Shown here piece after piece: positions 18,501-26,913 of a stretch of DNA of 64,000 bases. The stretch is from an uncultured beta proteobacterium. GTDB taxonomy: Bacteria > Pseudomonadota > Gammaproteobacteria > Burkholderiales > Burkholderiaceae_E. The stretch spans positions 1 through 64,000 of the forward strand of contig CAIZNI010000034.1 in the NCBI GenBank assembly GCA_903934295.1, written 5' to 3'. The position numbers were made by a program, and so were the translations under genes. The notes below the pieces were generated by a model, which was not told the DNA's origin, made no database searches, and saw only the letters and a list, made by a program, of their open reading frames with translations. Every line of letters begins with the position of its first letter. The stretch's first letter is position 1.

Positions 18501-18608
18501 TGCGAAGCGACAATCTCGACGCCGACTCACCCGCCCCCCTCACCTCCCCCTTTTTTCGACATTCCGCTCGGCGCCGGCCGTCGGCGGTCCTTTCCAGCGG
18601 AGCAACCC

Positions 18609-19814
18609 ATGAAGCTGTCCAACGGCCTGAACCTGAACAGCCATCCCAGCGGGCGCCACTTCCTGCAGATTCCCGGTCCCACCAATGTGCCCGACCGCAT
18701 CCTGCGGGCGATGGACTATCCGACCATCGACCACCGCGGCCCGGAGTTCCAGCAACTCGGCCGGGCGGTCCTGAGCGGCATCCGCCAGATCTTCCAGACC
18801 GAAGGCCCGGTGGTGATCTACCCGGCCTCAGGAACCGGCGCCTGGGAAGCGGCACTGGTCAACACGCTGTCGCCGGGCGACACGGTGCTGATGTGCGAGA
18901 CCGGGCAGTTCGCGACCCTGTGGAAGCGGCTGGCCGAACGGCTGGGCCTGCGGGTGATCTTCATCGAGGGCGACTGGCGCCACGGCACCGACGCGCAGGC
19001 GATCGCCGCGCATCTCGCCGCCGACACCGGCCACGCGATCCGCGCGGTCTGCGTGGTTCACAATGAAACGTCCACCGGGGTGACGTCCTGGGTACCCGAT
19101 GTGCGCCGCGTCATGGACGAGGCGGCGCACCCCGCGCTGCTGCTGGTGGACACCATCTCGTCGCTGGGATCGGTCGATTATCGCCATGACGAATGGGGTG
19201 TCGACGTGACCATCGCCGGGTCCCAGAAGGGATTGATGCTGCCGCCCGGACTCTCGTTCAACGCGATCAGCGCCAAGGCGCTGAAAGCCGGCGAACAGGC
19301 CCGCCTGCCGCGGGCCTACTGGGACTGGCAGGACATGCTGACCAGCAACGCCAACGGCTACTTCCCCTACACACCGGCCACCAACCTGCTCTATGGCTTG
19401 CACGAGGCGATCTCGATGCTGCTCGAAGAGGGCCTGCCCGGGGTGTTCGCGCGCCACCAGCGGCATGCCCAGGCCACCCGCGCCGCGGTTCGGGGCTGGG
19501 GGCTGGAGGTGCTCTGCGCCGACCCCGCGCTGGCCAGCCCGGCACTCACCGCGATCCTGATGCCGGCCGGCCACAGCGCCGACGCGGTCCGGCGGATCGC
19601 GCTCGCGCGCTTCAACCTGTCGCTGGGCCAGGGGCTGGGCAAGGTCACCGACAAGGTGTTCCGGATCGGCCACCTGGGCGACTTCAACGACCTGACGCTG
19701 CTGGGCACCCTGGGCGGCGTGGAAATGGCGCTCGGTCTGGCGGGCGTACCGATGCAGGCGGGCGGCATCCAGGCGGCGATGGCGCACCTGTCGGCCACCC
19801 AGCCCGGCGCCTGA
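18609..19814 (+). CDS. Alanine/serine-glyoxylate aminotransferase family protein
   Basis: A 401-residue class V PLP-dependent aminotransferase. PGPTNVPDRILRAM near residue 23 and DHRGPEF near 41 are signatures of the alanine-glyoxylate / serine-glyoxylate aminotransferase family. The PLP lysine is in TIAGSQKGLMLPPGLSF, and VDTISSLGSVDY carries the cofactor-contacting aspartate. The usual reaction transfers an amino group to glyoxylate to make glycine. The ATG at 18609 is supported by GGAG 7 bases upstream and by the family N-terminus. It leads a four-gene plus-strand set with a Bug protein, an enoyl-CoA hydratase and another aminotransferase, and diverges from the hydroxyacid dehydrogenase operon, so a 2-hydroxy/amino acid catabolic unit is likely. 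Confidence 0.9.
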   Translation: MKLSNGLNLNSHPSGRHFLQIPGPTNVPDRILRAMDYPTIDHRGPEFQQLGRAVLSGIRQIFQTEGPVVIYPASGTGAWEAALVNTLSPGDTVLMCETGQFATLWKRLAERLGLRVIFIEGDWRHGTDAQAIAAHLAADTGHAIRAVCVVHNETSTGVTSWVPDVRRVMDEAAHPALLLVDTISSLGSVDYRHDEWGVDVTIAGSQKGLMLPPGLSFNAISAKALKAGEQARLPRAYWDWQDMLTSNANGYFPYTPATNLLYGLHEAISMLLEEGLPGVFARHQRHAQATRAAVRGWGLEVLCADPALASPALTAILMPAGHSADAVRRIALARFNLSLGQGLGKVTDKVFRIGHLGDFNDLTLLGTLGGVEMALGLAGVPMQAGGIQAAMAHLSATQPGA

Positions 19815-19860
19815 ACCCGGCGCAGGCGCAACACTCACCATAACCAACCTGGAGACACGC

Positions 19861-20856
19861 ATGTCCGACCTTTCGAATGCCCGCCGTCGCACCCTGGGTG
19901 CCCTCGCGGGGGCCGCCGCCACCGCCGCCCTGCCCACCGCGGTGCGGGCCCAGGCCTGGCCCAGCAAACCGATCCGGCTGATCGTCGGCTTCGCGCCGGG
20001 CGGGGGTACCGACATCATTGCCCGCGCCATGGCTCAGCGCCTGTCCGAACTGCTGGGCGCGCAGATCGTGATCGAGAACCGCGCCGGGGCCTCGGGCGTG
20101 ATCGGCGCCGACCTCGTCGCCAAATCCGCGCCGGACGGCTACACGCTGCTGATGGGCCACGCGATCCCGAATGCGATCGCGCCCAATGTGCTCTCCAAGG
20201 TCCCCTACGACCCGGGCAACGACTTCACCCCCATCCACTACATCGGCTATGTGCCCAATGTGCTGGCGGTCCACCCGTCGGTGGGCGTGCGCACCGTCGA
20301 TGAACTGGTGGCGCTGGCGCGCAGCAAGCCCGGTGTGCTCACCTACGCGTCGTCGGGCATCGGCAGCTCGCAGCACCTGGCCGGGGCGCTCTTCACCAAG
20401 CTCACCGGCACCCAGATGACCCACATCCCCTACAAGGGCAGCGGCCAGGCGGTGGGCGACCTGCTGGCCGGACAGGTCAGCATGAATTTCGACACCATGC
20501 CGCCGGTGCTGCCGCACATCCTGGCCGGCAAGCTGCGCGCACTGGCGATCTCGACGGCGACCCGGATGCCGCAGCTGCCCGACGTGCCGACCTTCAGCGA
20601 GGTGGGCATCCGTGGCTTCGACGTCACCAACTGGTATGCGGTGATGGGCCCCAAAGGCATGCCGCGCGACGTCGTCGCCAGGCTTTCCGAGGCCTCGAAG
20701 AAGGCGCTGGAGGATCCGTCGGTGAAGGGCAAGCTCGAACCGCAGGGCGTGCTGTACGTGGGCCCGCGCAACCCCGAGGAGTTCGGCGCGTTCGTGCGCA
20801 CCGAGTTGGCCAAGTACGCGGTGCTGGTCAAGGAACTGGGCGTGCGCGCCGAATGA
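19861..20856 (+). CDS. Bug/TctC family solute-binding protein
   Basis: A 331-residue periplasmic binding protein of the tripartite tricarboxylate transporter family. An N-terminal signal with RRRTLGALAGAAATAAL and a VRAQAWPSKP cleavage region precedes the mature part; the twin arginine suggests Tat export is possible. GFAPGGGTDIIARAMAQ, ENRAGASGVIGADLVA and APDGYTLLMG are the typical Bug signatures. Bug proteins bind carboxylates such as hydroxy acids. No TctA/TctB membrane genes accompany it, the common orphan situation in Burkholderiales. Its stop overlaps the enoyl-CoA hydratase start (ATGA), so the two are coupled. Confidence 0.95.
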   Translation: MSDLSNARRRTLGALAGAAATAALPTAVRAQAWPSKPIRLIVGFAPGGGTDIIARAMAQRLSELLGAQIVIENRAGASGVIGADLVAKSAPDGYTLLMGHAIPNAIAPNVLSKVPYDPGNDFTPIHYIGYVPNVLAVHPSVGVRTVDELVALARSKPGVLTYASSGIGSSQHLAGALFTKLTGTQMTHIPYKGSGQAVGDLLAGQVSMNFDTMPPVLPHILAGKLRALAISTATRMPQLPDVPTFSEVGIRGFDVTNWYAVMGPKGMPRDVVARLSEASKKALEDPSVKGKLEPQGVLYVGPRNPEEFGAFVRTELAKYAVLVKELGVRAE

Positions 20857-21668
20857 CCGGAGCCAGCGACATGACCGAGCCGAAGGCTTTCAATGGCGAC
20901 ATCCTGACCGAGCGCGACGGGACGATCGCCACCGTCACCATCAATCGGCCGGCCCGCCTGAACGCGCTCACCCGCGCCATGTGGGGTGCCCTGGGCGAGA
21001 CGATCCGCGCGCTGTCGGCCGATGACGACCTGCGCTGCATCATCCTGCGCGGCGCCGGCGAAAAAAGCTTCTCGCCCGGCAACGACATCGGCGAGTTCGA
21101 GACCGAACGCGCCAACCGGGCCCAGGCGATCGACTACGGGCGGGTCATGCACGCGACCGCCGCCGCGCTCGAGGAGTGCCGCCATCCGCTGGTGGCCCAG
21201 ATCCACGGCATCTGCGTGGGCGGGGGGCTGGAGCTCGCCGCGCTGTGCGACCTGCGCATCTGCGGCGAGGGCAGCCGCTTCGGGGCGCCGATCAAGAACC
21301 TGGGTCTGGTGATGGCCTATCCGGAGATGGCGCCGCTGGTCCGGCTGGTGGGCGCCGATGTCGCGCTGGAGATCCTGCTCGAGGGACGCATCTTCGATGC
21401 CCGCGAGGCGCGCGACAAGCGCCTGGTGACGCGCGTGGTGCCCGACGATCAGGTCGGTGCCGAGGCCCGCGCAACGGCTCAACGGATTGCCGATGGCGCC
21501 CCGCTGGTCGCGCGCTGGCACAAGCGATTCGCGCGGCGGCTGCGCGACCCGCAACCGCTGACCGAAGCGCAATACCTGGAAGGCTTCGACTGCTTCGACA
21601 CCGAAGACTTCCGGATCGGTTACCAGGCGTTTCTGGCCAAGACCCGGCCGGCGTTCGTGGGGCGCTGA
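20853..21668 (+). CDS. Enoyl-CoA hydratase/isomerase family protein
   Basis: A 271-residue crotonase-fold protein. TINRPARLNALTRAMWGAL, the oxyanion-hole segments FSPGNDIGEFE and HGICVGGGLELAALCDLRI, and the C-terminal helix are all visible. Family members hydrate, isomerise or cleave acyl-CoA thioesters. The residues at the usual catalytic glutamate positions (around FGAPIKNLGLVMAYPEMAPL) differ from the classic EIxxGxxPG pattern, so the specific reaction is unclear. It overlaps the upstream Bug gene by four bases and precedes the aminotransferase gene by 87 bases. An alternative start (second Met, 18 bases on) is possible. Confidence 0.88.
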   Translation: MTGASDMTEPKAFNGDILTERDGTIATVTINRPARLNALTRAMWGALGETIRALSADDDLRCIILRGAGEKSFSPGNDIGEFETERANRAQAIDYGRVMHATAAALEECRHPLVAQIHGICVGGGLELAALCDLRICGEGSRFGAPIKNLGLVMAYPEMAPLVRLVGADVALEILLEGRIFDAREARDKRLVTRVVPDDQVGAEARATAQRIADGAPLVARWHKRFARRLRDPQPLTEAQYLEGFDCFDTEDFRIGYQAFLAKTRPAFVGR

Positions 21669-21755
21669 CGGGGGGCGCCGAAGCAGCGCCGCCCCTTACA
21701 ATCGCGCCACCGAGCGAGCGTCCGCTCCCACCTTCGCCCTGAAAGCTTCACCGCC

Positions 21756-22922
21756 ATGAAAGCCCCTGCCCTGGCCGACCGCACGCACCGGATCGCGCCG
21801 TTCCAGACCATGGAACTGATGAAGCGGGCGGTCGCCTTGCAGCAGGCCGGCCATCCGGTGATCCACATGAGCATCGGCGAGCCCGACTTCAAGGCGCCCG
21901 AGCCGGTGATGGCGGCGCTGGAGCGCGCGGTTCGCGCCGGCCACACCGAGTACACCAGTGCCCAGGGAATCGAGCCGTTGCGCCGGGCGATCGCCGATGA
22001 CTACGGCCGGCGCCACGGCCTGGACATCGACCCGGCGCGCATCGTGGTGACCGCCGGCGCGAGCGCGGCACTGTCACTGGCCTGCTGTGCGCTGGTCAAT
22101 GCCGGCGACCGCGTGCTGCTGACCGATCCGAGCTATCCCTGCAACCGGCACTTCGTGAGTGCCTTCGATGGCGAACCGGTCGGCGTGCCGGTCGGGCCCG
22201 ACACCCGGTTCCAGATGACGCCCGACCTGCTGGCGGCGCACTGGGACGAGCGGGTCCGCGGCACCCTGCTGGCCTCCCCCGCCAACCCGACCGGAACCTC
22301 GATCCCCTTCGCCGATCTGTCGGCGATCGTCGACTTCGTGCGAGCGCGCGAGGGCTTCAGCCTCGTCGACGAGATCTACCTGGGACTGAGCTATGACGGC
22401 CACGCCCGCTCGGCGCTCGAACTGGGCGACGACGTGGTGGTGACCAACAGCTTCTCGAAATACTTCCACATGACGGGCTGGCGACTGGGCTGGCTGGTGG
22501 TGCCCCCGGACCTCATCCGCGCCTTCGAAAAACTGTCGCAGAACCTGTTCATCTGCGCCTCGACGCTGGCCCAGCACGCCGCGCTCGCCTGCTTCACCCC
22601 GGAATCGCTGGCCATCTACGAGGACCGGCGCGCCGAGTTCCGCCGCCGCCGCGACTTCATCGTGCCCGCGCTGGAGTCACTCGGATTGGCGGTGCCGGCG
22701 GTGCCGGACGGCGCCTTCTACGTCTACGCCGACTGCAGCCGGTTCAGCAAGGACAGCAGTGAATTCGCCAACCAGCTGCTCGAGCAGGCCTATCTCTCGG
22801 TGGTGCCGGGACATGACTTCGGCGCCACCGACCCCCACCGCTACATCCGGCTGTCGTACGCCACGCCGATGGCGCAACTGGAAGCCGCGGTGTCGCGACT
22901 GCGCAGCCACCTGGGGCGCTGA
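21756..22922 (+). CDS. Class I/II pyridoxal-phosphate aminotransferase
   Basis: A 388-residue fold-type I aminotransferase. HMSIGEPDFKAPEP, YTSAQGIEPLRRAIADDY, the Asn-containing SPANPTGTSIP, DEIYLGLSY and the PLP-lysine motif NSFSKYFHMTGWRLGW near residues 230-245 are in order, and R near the C-terminus (RYIRLSYATP) matches the carboxylate-binding arginine. It belongs to the aspartate/alanine aminotransferase superfamily; the substrate is not readable. TACAAT at about 21696-21701 could be a -10 box giving it a promoter separate from the hydratase gene. Confidence 0.93.
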   Translation: MKAPALADRTHRIAPFQTMELMKRAVALQQAGHPVIHMSIGEPDFKAPEPVMAALERAVRAGHTEYTSAQGIEPLRRAIADDYGRRHGLDIDPARIVVTAGASAALSLACCALVNAGDRVLLTDPSYPCNRHFVSAFDGEPVGVPVGPDTRFQMTPDLLAAHWDERVRGTLLASPANPTGTSIPFADLSAIVDFVRAREGFSLVDEIYLGLSYDGHARSALELGDDVVVTNSFSKYFHMTGWRLGWLVVPPDLIRAFEKLSQNLFICASTLAQHAALACFTPESLAIYEDRRAEFRRRRDFIVPALESLGLAVPAVPDGAFYVYADCSRFSKDSSEFANQLLEQAYLSVVPGHDFGATDPHRYIRLSYATPMAQLEAAVSRLRSHLGR

Positions 22923-22991
22923 GAGCCCGCCAGCAGGCACGGTTGCCGTAAAGGCCGTGCGCCCGACCAGTGGCCGCGGCGACGGGCGTTG

Positions 22992-23906
22992 TCAGGCGTC
23001 GCCGGGGACGCGCCGCAGGGGCGCGGCAGGTAGCGTCTCGGCCGCGCTGGTTTCCAGCGGCTCGGACAGGGTCGGCAGCTCGACCGGCGGACGAACCTCG
23101 GCGGTGGGTGCGCCGACCGACGGCGCGACACGAACGCTGTCGGCCGCGACCGGCGCGACGCCGCCCATGGCCGGCACGGAAAGGGGCATGGGACGTCCGC
23201 TCGCGGCCGCCGCGATGCGCTCGCGTTCGAAGATCACCTTGGCGCCATAGCCGCCGTCGTGCGGAAGCGCCGCAGCGCCCACATAGGCCTTCAGGGCGCC
23301 CTCCACGCTGCCGTCGCGCTTCAGGTAGTCCTTGAGGATGCCCGCGCCGACCCGGATGTTGGCCAGCGGGTCGAACGCCGCCGCGACCCCGCCGAACGGG
23401 GAAAACTTGTCGGCGTGAACCCGGGTAAGGACCTGCATCAGCCCCTGGGCGCCCTGCTGGCTCTGAGCCCGCGGGTCGAAACTCGACTCGACCGAGATGA
23501 CCGCCAGGATCAGCATCGGATCGAGTTTCAGATCGCGCGCGGTCCGGTAGGCATGCGCCACCAGCAACTGCGTCTGCTCGGCCGCAACCCGATAGGTGGC
23601 GGTGATGAAACTGACGACGTTTTGCTGCTCGCGGCTGAGCACCGGCGCCGGCAGGCCCGACGCACCGGGCCGATCGGTGCTGCGCGCCTCGCCGAAGGCG
23701 GCCGCCGGCTCCTGGGCCAGCGCGTCCGCTTCGGCATGACGGACCTGATCATCGAAGCCGTCCGCCGGCAGATGACCGATGGTGAGCCCGGCCACGCAAA
23801 GCGCGACGCCGGCCATGATCGGCGCGCCCGAGCGGACGGCTCGAACCGCGGCAATCGTCTTCACGAAAAACCCAAACAGCCATTGATCTCGACGCTGTCG
23901 ATTCAT
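22992..23906 (-). CDS. Lytic transglycosylase, SLT domain
   Basis: A 304-residue soluble-lytic-transglycosylase-like enzyme that cleaves the MurNAc-GlcNAc bond of peptidoglycan. A membrane segment lies at about 28-47 (signal anchor). The SLT domain spans about 95-235, with catalytic E140 in AVISVESSFDPRAQS and the GAQGLMQV motif after it. The C-terminal 60 residues are Pro/Val-rich and probably unstructured. I chose the ATG at 23906 because of an AGGGAGG ribosome site just upstream; the frame stays open for 60 more codons without homology. A sigma-70-like promoter lies at 24114-24143. Confidence 0.9.
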   Translation of the reverse strand: MNRQRRDQWLFGFFVKTIAAVRAVRSGAPIMAGVALCVAGLTIGHLPADGFDDQVRHAEADALAQEPAAAFGEARSTDRPGASGLPAPVLSREQQNVVSFITATYRVAAEQTQLLVAHAYRTARDLKLDPMLILAVISVESSFDPRAQSQQGAQGLMQVLTRVHADKFSPFGGVAAAFDPLANIRVGAGILKDYLKRDGSVEGALKAYVGAAALPHDGGYGAKVIFERERIAAAASGRPMPLSVPAMGGVAPVAADSVRVAPSVGAPTAEVRPPVELPTLSEPLETSAAETLPAAPLRRVPGDA

Positions 23907-24113
23907 GGAACCTCCCTGCGGTCCGGGGCATGCGCCGAAGCACAGCATGGCCCGGCAGAAATGACCCGCGTTAGAGACACAGGACCGGCAGCGAAGCCAA
24001 CCGGACCGACCGGACTGCGATCCGGCCATCTGCATGCTCATTGGCGAGCGACGCTCGCAAGCTCTGTGCCTTATCAGGCGCCGCAAGGCGGGCCAGGCAA
24101 GAGGAGTGGGCGG

Positions 24114-24143
24114 ATTCTAGGTACCAGGGGGGCCTGCGGTCAA
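24114..24143 (-). promoter_or_regulatory. Sigma-70-like promoter for the lytic transglycosylase gene
   Basis: On the minus strand TTGACC (24138-24143) is followed after 18 bases by TAGAAT (24114-24119). It points at the lytic transglycosylase gene and implies a leader of about 200 bases. The whole 23907-24262 gap (356 bases) has no gene I can support. Besides this promoter it contains a small hairpin at 24173-24188 (CTTGC / GCAAG) and the dyad at 24224-24240, and the part near 24180-24240 is visibly richer in A/T than the flanks. Confidence 0.6.
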
Positions 24144-24223
24144 TCATTCAAAGGGCCTAAGCACCCCGGATACTTGCCGAAACGCAAGACAAGTCACGAA
24201 AAATCGATCACAGAACCCGAAAA

Positions 24224-24240
24224 CGCACCAAATTAGTGCG
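24224..24240. promoter_or_regulatory. NtrC-like dyad
   Basis: The sequence CGCAC-CAAATTA-GTGCG fits the NtrC half-site spacing GCAC-N7-GTGC and is close to the classic glnA-type site. It lies 22 bases past the end of dacB and about 320 bases upstream of the lytic transglycosylase start. I found no sigma-54 promoter beside it, so a functional nitrogen-control role is uncertain; a chance dyad is possible. Confidence 0.3.
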
Positions 24241-24262
24241 ATTCAGCCCGCATCCCGGCCGC

Positions 24263-25825
24263 TCAGCCGTTCGCATGAATCCACCGGAGCAACTGGTCCT
24301 GAACCGGTCCCGCCGCCTCGGCGCGGGGACCGTTGATCAGCAGCACCACCACATAGCGGCGGCCGGACGCGGCATCCAGATACCCGGCGATGGTGCGGAC
24401 ATCGTTCAGACTGCCGGTCTTGACCCAGGCATTGCCCGCGACCGGATCGCTCTTGAGGCGATTTCTCATGGTGCCATCCACCCCCACCAGAGAGAGTGAC
24501 TGGCGCAGCGTCGCCGACAGCGGGCCGGCCGCCGCGTGGCGCAGCAGGGCCGTCATGCTGAGCGGCGAGATGCGTTCGCTGCGCGACAGGCCGGAGCCGT
24601 TTTCCAGCACCAGCTCCGGAAAGGTCAGCCCCTGGGACGCCAGCCAGCGCGACACCGTCTGCGTGGCCATGTCGGGGCTCACCGGGCGCACCGGCGCCCC
24701 CGACAACCGCGACTCGGCGCCCAGTTGCAGCAGCAGGTTGCGGGTCATCACGTTGTTGCTGAACTTGTTGATGTCGCCCACCACCTCGCCCAGCGTGCGC
24801 GGGGACACCCACTCCAGCCAGGGCGCCCCCTGAGCGACGCCCCGCTGCAGCAGCGTGCGCCCGGAGAAGACCCCGCCGCCGGCCTGCCAGACGGACTTGA
24901 AGAAGGCATGGATGTAGTCGCGGTGGCTGAGCACCGCGGTAAACACGCTCTGGTCGCCACAGGCGGCGGAATAGTTCCCGCTCACCCGCAACCCGACGCC
25001 AGGCTGCGCCGCCGACAGGGGCGAATCGCGGACCAGCACCGCCTGCGCCCCCTGCCGGCAGGGGCCGGCGATCAGCCGTATCTCGTTGTCGATGCGCACA
25101 TCGGCCAGGGGCGGGTCGAGAAGAACATCGACCCGGCCGGCGCCTGGCTGGAAGGTCAGGCGCGAGGCCTTGAAATTCATCAGCAGCGCGTGCGGGCGGA
25201 CGTTGTACGGCTGCGAGGGATCGCCGTCGAAACGCTCGACGCTTTCATCGCCGACATCGAACAAGGAGTCGTCGATGATCAGGTCGCCGCGCAGTTCGCG
25301 CAGGCCGGCGCGACGCATCCGCAGGACGAACTCCGTGAGGTCCTCGACCACCAGCTTGGGATCGCCGCCGCCCCTGAGCACCAGATCCCCGACCAGCACA
25401 TCGCCCTGCAGCGATCCGCGCAGATAGGCCGATGTGCGCCAGCGGTAGTCGGGACCCAGCAGCGACAGCGCCGCATAGCTGGTCAGCAGCTTGATGGTGG
25501 ACGCCGGGTTGAACGCCCGCGCGCCGTTGTGTTCGAAGGCCGCAGGGCCGCCCGGCAAGGGTGCGATGACCATGCCGGCGTTCTCCAGGCTCAGACCGGC
25601 CGCCTGGAGCCATGCGGCCAGCGGCGGCTTGAGCGCGCCCGGTGCCGCGCCGGCATCCACCGGGCGGGTCGGCCCATCGGCCGCACGGGCTGACGCCGCC
25701 ACCGGGCGGCTTTGCGCCGCGGCCGGCGGACCCCAGCCGGAACCGAGCAGGAGCGCAAGCAGCAGCACCGCGCCCGCCCGCCTGGCAGGCAGGCGAGTCC
25801 GCCAATCACGGGACACCGTTCGCAT
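24263..25825 (-). CDS. dacB: D-alanyl-D-alanine carboxypeptidase/endopeptidase (PBP4)
   Basis: A 520-residue class C penicillin-binding protein. A signal peptide (GAVLLLALLLGSGWGPPAAA) ends near residue 38. The active-site serine is S109 in ASTIK (SxxK), the SxN motif is in KFSNNVMTR, and KTG is in WVKTGSLND near the C-terminus. The long insertion between SxxK and SxN typical of the DacB family is present. It trims or cuts peptidoglycan peptide stems in the periplasm. The ATG at 25825 begins the signal peptide. A TAGAAT hexamer on the same strand sits only 8 bases upstream, so the mRNA may be nearly leaderless. It diverges from an SDR gene. Confidence 0.95.
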   Translation of the reverse strand: MRTVSRDWRTRLPARRAGAVLLLALLLGSGWGPPAAAQSRPVAASARAADGPTRPVDAGAAPGALKPPLAAWLQAAGLSLENAGMVIAPLPGGPAAFEHNGARAFNPASTIKLLTSYAALSLLGPDYRWRTSAYLRGSLQGDVLVGDLVLRGGGDPKLVVEDLTEFVLRMRRAGLRELRGDLIIDDSLFDVGDESVERFDGDPSQPYNVRPHALLMNFKASRLTFQPGAGRVDVLLDPPLADVRIDNEIRLIAGPCRQGAQAVLVRDSPLSAAQPGVGLRVSGNYSAACGDQSVFTAVLSHRDYIHAFFKSVWQAGGGVFSGRTLLQRGVAQGAPWLEWVSPRTLGEVVGDINKFSNNVMTRNLLLQLGAESRLSGAPVRPVSPDMATQTVSRWLASQGLTFPELVLENGSGLSRSERISPLSMTALLRHAAAGPLSATLRQSLSLVGVDGTMRNRLKSDPVAGNAWVKTGSLNDVRTIAGYLDAASGRRYVVVLLINGPRAEAAGPVQDQLLRWIHANG

Positions 25826-25832
25826 ACCGCCG

Positions 25833-25838
25833 ATTCTA
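25833..25838 (-). promoter_or_regulatory. Possible -10 box immediately upstream of dacB
   Basis: TAGAAT on the minus strand ends 7 bases before the dacB ATG. If used as a -10 box, transcription would begin at or next to the start codon, giving a leaderless message. No good -35 hexamer is seen 16-18 bases upstream, so support is weak. The same hexamer is found upstream of several other genes in this window. Confidence 0.3.
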
Positions 25839-25931
25839 GACCCGCGAGCCGCTATGCTGACGGCTTTCGCCTCGCTCGCGGGGCACCACCGCTGCGCGTC
25901 ATCATCGCGCAGCCGACCCGGAGGTCTTCTC

Positions 25932-26708
25932 ATGAAATTGCAGGATCGCGTTGCCCTGGTCACCGGCGGCGCCAACGGCATCGGCGCGGCCTGTGTGCGC
26001 CGCTTCGTCCTGGAGGGCGCCCGCGTGGTGTTCGCCGACCGCGACGAGGCGGCGGGCGCCGCGCTGGCGGCCGAACTCGGCGCCTCGGCGCACTTCGTGG
26101 CCGGCGACGTCACCGCGCGCGCCTTCGCCCAGACCTGCGTGGACGCGGCCGTCGAGCGGTTCGGCCGGCTCGACATCCTGCTGAACAACGCCGGCATCAC
26201 CCACGCCAGCAGTTTCCTGGACCTGGAGGAGGCAGACTTCGACCGCGTCCTGGGCGTCAATCTCAAGTCCTATTTCCTGTTCGGGCAGGCGGCAGCGCGG
26301 TCCATGGTCGCGCGCGGCGGCGGGGGCTCGATCATCCACATGTCCAGCGTCAACGCGATCCTGGCGATTCCCGACCAGGTGCCCTATGTGGTGTCCAAGG
26401 GGGCGGTCAATCAGCTCACCCGTGTGATGGCGATCGGGCTGGCCCCGCACGACATCCGCGTCAACGCGATCGGCCCCGGCACCATCGCGACCGAACTCGC
26501 CCGCCGGGCGGTGATGGGATCGCCCGAGGCACGCGAGAAACTGCTCTCGCGCACCCCCCTGAGGCGGCTGGGCGAACCGGATGAAGTGGCCCGCGTCGCG
26601 GTCTTTCTGGCGGGCGACGATGCCTCGTACATGACCGGGCAGACGATTTATCCCGATGGCGGCCGGCTGGCGCTGAACTACACGGTGGCCGTCCCGGAAA
26701 GCGATTGA
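25932..26708 (+). CDS. Short-chain dehydrogenase (glucose-dehydrogenase-like SDR)
   Basis: A 258-residue classical SDR. VTGGANGIGAACVRRF is the cofactor loop; D at FADRDEAA suggests NAD preference. NNAGITHAS, catalytic Ser in IIHMSSVNAILAI, YVVSK as YxxxK, and GPGTIATELARR follow, ending with FLAGDDASYMTGQTIYPDGG. The substrate is unknown. The ATG at 25932 matches the family start; GGAGG (25919-25923) is a good ribosome site. It diverges from dacB and precedes amtB by 205 bases, with no evident functional link. Confidence 0.9.
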   Translation: MKLQDRVALVTGGANGIGAACVRRFVLEGARVVFADRDEAAGAALAAELGASAHFVAGDVTARAFAQTCVDAAVERFGRLDILLNNAGITHASSFLDLEEADFDRVLGVNLKSYFLFGQAAARSMVARGGGGSIIHMSSVNAILAIPDQVPYVVSKGAVNQLTRVMAIGLAPHDIRVNAIGPGTIATELARRAVMGSPEAREKLLSRTPLRRLGEPDEVARVAVFLAGDDASYMTGQTIYPDGGRLALNYTVAVPESD

Positions 26709-26740
26709 ATCGCCCCGGTTCGGTGCGAATGATCGTTATT

Positions 26741-26756
26741 GGTGCACTTGCGCACC
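26741..26756. promoter_or_regulatory. Inverted repeat upstream of the amtB promoter
   Basis: GGTGCAC-TT-GCGCACC is a near-perfect inverted repeat centred about 110 bases upstream of the sigma-54-like promoter, where an enhancer-binding activator would be expected. It has the GGTGC/GCACC half-site words of NtrC sites, but in the reverse arrangement to the standard TGCACC-N-GGTGCA, so assignment to NtrC is doubtful. Confidence 0.3.
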
Positions 26757-26867
26757 TTAAAAAGGCGCGCAATCGACTGCCAAAGAAAAAGCTGCGTGTC
26801 TTCGCACCTGAACCGCTCATTCGAGCGGCGTCATTTCATCCCATTTGGCGCCAAGCCCCCAATTTCG

Positions 26868-26881
26868 GGCACATTTCGTGC
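26868..26881 (+). promoter_or_regulatory. Sigma-54-like promoter of amtB
   Basis: GG at 26868-26869 is followed, after exactly ten bases, by GC at 26880-26881. The full match is GGGCAC-N5-GTGC followed by TTTTT, close to the consensus TGGCAC-N5-TTGC. It would start transcription near 26893, some 20 bases before the amtB GTG. Ammonium transporter genes are commonly sigma-54/NtrC controlled, which makes the placement persuasive. Confidence 0.55.
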
Positions 26882-26913
26882 TTTTTCGGTGCATCCCAAC
26901 CCGAGGATTCACC

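Noticed and set aside
26741..26756. Calling the amtB-upstream dyad a standard NtrC site
   Set aside because: The half-sites are in the opposite order to the consensus, so only an unnamed inverted repeat is supported.
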